NCBI GenBank assembly: GCA_947647735.1
Contig: CANSLJ010000003.1
Span: 124,001 to 188,000, forward strand
DNA: 64,000 nucleotides
Reading direction: 5' to 3'
DNA from: an uncultured bacterium
GTDB taxonomy: Bacteria > Bacillota > Clostridia > Lachnospirales > Lachnospiraceae
Shown: positions 61,505 through 64,000 of the stretch, piece after piece
Layout: each line of letters opens with the position of its first letter
Numbering within the stretch: the stretch's first letter is position 1
The notes under the pieces: generated by a model
Seen by the model: only the letters and a program-made list of their open reading frames with translations
The model's database searches: none
What the model was told of the DNA's origin: nothing
Position numbers and translations under genes: made by a program

Positions 61505-64000
61505 AAAAACTCATAACAGGCATTTTGGCCCATGTGGATGCGGGTAAGACCACGCTCTCCGAGGGGCTGCTCTATCACTGCGGCATGATACGGAAATTGG
61601 GGCGGGTGGATAACCGGGATGCCTTTTTGGATACGGAGGAACTGGAGAGAAAGCGGGGGATCACGATATTTTCCAAGCAGGCTCTTCTGCGCTATGAAGA
61701 TATGGAGATCACCCTGCTCGATACGCCGGGGCATGTGGATTTTTCGGCGGAGATGGAGCGTACCCTGCAGGTGCTGGACTATGCGGTGCTGCTGATCAGC
61801 GGCGCCGACGGCGTACAGGGCCACACAAAGACGTTATGGCGGCTTTTAAAAAAGTATGAGATCCCCGTCTTCCTGTTTTTTAACAAGATGGATCAGCCGG
61901 GGACGATGAAGGAGGCTCTGCTCTCCGAGTGCAGGGAGAAGCTGGGGGAAGGGATAGTTGACTTTTCCGGTCAAAATACGGAGGCGTTTTACGAGAACAT
62001 AGCGGTCTGTGAGGAGGCGCTTCTGGAGCGGTTTCTGGAGACGGGTAAGATCGCTCATGACGAGATCGTCAGACTGGTCGCGGAGAGAAAATTGTTTCCC
62101 TGTTTTTTCGGCTCCGCCCTTCGGATGGAAGGCGTGGAGGAACTGCTCCGGGGACTGCAGGACTATACAGCGGAGCCGTCTTATACAAAGGACGGCGTAT
62201 TTGCGGCAAGGGTCTATAAGATTTCCCGTGATAAGCAGGGAAACCGATTGACTTTTTTGAAAGTGACAGGGGGAGAGCTGAAAGTCCGGGAGGAGCTGAA
62301 AGGGCAGATGCCGGGGGAGGAGAACGGTATCTGGCAGGAGAAGGTGACACAGATACGATGTTACTCAGGAGAGAAATATGATACCGTTGACGCCGCTGAG
62401 ACCGGCAGTATTTATGCGGTGACAGGCCTGTCGTATACGATGCCGGGAGACGGGCTGGGGGCGGAAAAGACATCCCTGCAGCCCGTGCTGGAACCGGTAC
62501 TGACTTACCGGGTCTATCTGCCGGAGGATATGCAGGCGGCCGTGGCGCTGCCGAAACTGAGGCAGCTTGAGGAGGAGGAGCCCCAGCTCCATATTCTGTG
62601 GGAAGAAAAGCTGCAGGAGATCCATGTACAGCTGATGGGGCAGGTACAGCTCGAGGTGTTGCAGAGCATGATCATGGAGCGGTTTCAGATGGCTGTCACA
62701 TTCGGGCCGGGCAACATTGTCTATAAGGAGACCATCGCGGGAGCGGTGGAGGGCGTGGGGCATTTTGAACCCCTGCGCCACTATGCGGAGGTGCAGCTTC
62801 TTCTGGAACCGGGGGAGAGAGGCAGCGGCGTTCAGACAGCCGCGGACTGCAGTGAGGATATTCTGGATAAAAACTGGCAGAGGCTGGTGCTCACCCATCT
62901 GGAGGAGAGAGAACACAGGGGTGTGTTGACCGGATCGGTCATAACGGATATCCGGATCACGCTGACCGGCGGGAGGGCACATTTAAAGCACACGGAGGGC
63001 GGAGATTTCCGGCAGGCGACATACCGGGCGGTCCGGCAGGGACTGATGGGGGCGGAATCTGTGCTGCTTGAGCCCTGGTATGAGTTTGTGCTGGAAGTGC
63101 CGGCACAGATGGCGGGCAGAGCCATGACGGATATAGAACGCAGATACGGCAGGATAACAGCGCCGGAGATCAGGGAGGATACGGCCGTTCTGCGGGGACG
63201 GGCTCCGGTGGCCTGCCTGCAGGACTATCAGATGGAAGTGACGGCCTACACAAAGGGACAGGGACATTTAAGCTGCCTGCCCGGCGGCTATGATCTCTGC
63301 CATAACACGGAGGAAGTGCTGGAGCGGACAGGCTATGACCCGGAAGCGGATCTGAATAACCCGTCTTCTTCCGTATTCTGCGCCCACGGCGCCGGGTTTT
63401 TGGTGCCCTGGTATGAGGCTCCTTCCTATATGCATGTGGAGAGCAGCAGAAAGGAACAGGAGGCGCTCTGGCAGGAGGCGGCGCGACGGCAGGAGGAGAG
63501 AAATGCCGGGCGTACATCAGGCGGGCTCAGTATAGGAACTGAGGAGGTCGACGCCATCATCGCGGGCGCCTCCCATGCAAACAGCCGTCCGGACGCCGGA
63601 AGGCGGAAGTGGAACGCGAAGAAAAAAAGTGATGCCCGGGGAAAGGGCGTTTCCGCAAAGACGCTGGAATACAGCAGGGATACAGGGCAGAAAGCAGGAA
63701 AACCGAAGCAGGAGAAGAAGGAATATCTGTTGGTGGACGGCTATAATATCATTTTTGCGTGGGACGAGCTGAAGGAGCTGTCGGAAGTGAACATTGACGG
63801 GGCGAGGGGACGGCTTCTGGATATTCTCTGTAATTATCAGGGCATGCGGCAGTGCGAGGTGATCGTGGTATTCGACGCCTACCGGGTAAAGGGGCACGAC
63901 ACGGAGATGATGGATCATCACAATATTCATGTGGTCTACACAAAAGAGGCGGAGACGGCGGACCAGTATATCGAACGTTTTTCACATGAAAACGGCAGGA
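61501..64000 (+). CDS. TetM-like translational GTPase fused to NYN (YacP/Rae1-like) domain, 3' truncated by window edge
   Basis: The frame is open from ATG 61501 to the window end (833 residues so far). Residues 1 to about 640 are an EF-G-like ribosomal-protection GTPase: G1 AHVDAGKTT (10-18), RGIT switch I, G3 DTPGH (74-78), G4 NKMD (128-131), then domains II-V ending near LPGGYD. A basic, low-complexity linker (about 650-738) leads to an NYN/PIN-like nuclease domain from about 740: LLVDGYNIIFAW, then VIVVFDAYRVKGHD and VVYTKEAETADQYIE, the acidic layout of YacP/Rae1, the B. subtilis A-site ribonuclease. The start overlaps pdaA by ATGA. It may act on stalled or drug-bound ribosomes; this is inferred. 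Drug resistance is not shown. Confidence 0.88.
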   Translation, partial: MKKLITGILAHVDAGKTTLSEGLLYHCGMIRKLGRVDNRDAFLDTEELERKRGITIFSKQALLRYEDMEITLLDTPGHVDFSAEMERTLQVLDYAVLLISGADGVQGHTKTLWRLLKKYEIPVFLFFNKMDQPGTMKEALLSECREKLGEGIVDFSGQNTEAFYENIAVCEEALLERFLETGKIAHDEIVRLVAERKLFPCFFGSALRMEGVEELLRGLQDYTAEPSYTKDGVFAARVYKISRDKQGNRLTFLKVTGGELKVREELKGQMPGEENGIWQEKVTQIRCYSGEKYDTVDAAETGSIYAVTGLSYTMPGDGLGAEKTSLQPVLEPVLTYRVYLPEDMQAAVALPKLRQLEEEEPQLHILWEEKLQEIHVQLMGQVQLEVLQSMIMERFQMAVTFGPGNIVYKETIAGAVEGVGHFEPLRHYAEVQLLLEPGERGSGVQTAADCSEDILDKNWQRLVLTHLEEREHRGVLTGSVITDIRITLTGGRAHLKHTEGGDFRQATYRAVRQGLMGAESVLLEPWYEFVLEVPAQMAGRAMTDIERRYGRITAPEIREDTAVLRGRAPVACLQDYQMEVTAYTKGQGHLSCLPGGYDLCHNTEEVLERTGYDPEADLNNPSSSVFCAHGAGFLVPWYEAPSYMHVESSRKEQEALWQEAARRQEERNAGRTSGGLSIGTEEVDAIIAGASHANSRPDAGRRKWNAKKKSDARGKGVSAKTLEYSRDTGQKAGKPKQEKKEYLLVDGYNIIFAWDELKELSEVNIDGARGRLLDILCNYQGMRQCEVIVVFDAYRVKGHDTEMMDHHNIHVVYTKEAETADQYIERFSHENGR

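Noticed and set aside
61501-64000. Tetracycline resistance gene
   Set aside because: The GTPase is TetM-like in layout, but the chromosomal setting and NYN fusion fit a housekeeping or stress role; resistance cannot be concluded from sequence.

Overview
This window reads as a chromosomal stretch from an endospore-forming Firmicute, most likely Lachnospiraceae (Clostridium cluster XIVa). The family call is an inference from gene content and protein flavour: spoIIA and spoVA sporulation genes, ammonia-dependent AsnA, CdaR/glycerate kinase, orphan microcompartment shell genes, strong AGGAGG-type ribosome sites, and AT-rich spacers between moderately GC-rich genes. I see no tRNA, rRNA, CRISPR array, transposase or prophage structural gene.

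Layout. 1-3291: 3' end of a nucleoside-uptake and salvage operon (ABC permease, Crp-type regulator, nucleoside hydrolase, ribokinase-like kinase), closed by a terminator near 3517. 3797-9910: AT-rich accessory block with a small MerR regulator, an XRE regulator, a lipoprotein with PASTA-like repeats, a membrane-anchored surface protein, a lipoprotein carrying a C-terminal LHH nuclease domain, and the multiply stop-interrupted remnant of a SUKH (SMI1/KNR4) immunity gene. 10078-12683: asnA, a DUF1266 gene and RNase HI. 12760-19857: a 1239-residue protein combining an RNase H-type hybrid-binding domain, a Clp-type AAA module, a receiver-like segment and an FtsH-type AAA/M41 protease, then an XPD/DinG-type helicase with a RecB/Cas4-like nuclease domain, then convergent endonuclease IV. 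19858-20793: long non-coding spacer with a cluster of DnaA-box-like sites. 20794-28061: GH13 amylase, CdaR regulator divergent from glycerate kinase and a membrane hydrolase, and an AAA-ATPase/PDDEXK_9 protein. 28235-29546: two orphan BMC shell proteins followed by an MNT/HEPN (type VII) toxin-antitoxin pair. 29744-37044: HtrA protease, valS (with an attenuator-like leader), folC, a small acidic protein and a zinc-ribbon/TPR membrane protein.

37201-56997: sporulation region. spoIIAA-spoIIAB-sigF is followed by spoVAA-spoVAB-spoVAC, but spoVAD lies about 8.6 kb further on and spoVAE about 6.2 kb beyond that. The first gap holds a DUF4143 ATPase behind four 33-nt-spaced repeats and a surface-sugar cassette (DegT aminotransferase, GLUG/LysM protein, 3,4-ketoisomerase, glycosyltransferase, polytopic membrane protein). 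The second holds a large PD-(D/E)XK-STAND NTPase that resembles an anti-phage protein, a secreted protein, RidA and shikimate kinase. spoVAD and spoVAE each start just after a similar hairpin whose 3' arm contains the ribosome-binding site.

57134-64000: GH25 muramidase, DUF1294, DegV, aldose epimerase-like protein, PdaA-type deacetylase, and, running off the right edge, a TetM-like translational GTPase fused to a C-terminal NYN (YacP/Rae1-like) ribonuclease domain.

The strongest candidates for something undescribed are the HBD-Clp-FtsH fusion beside RNase HI, the GTPase-NYN fusion, the split spoVA operon with its paired ribosome-site hairpins, the STAND protein in that gap, and the LHH toxin whose immunity gene is dead.
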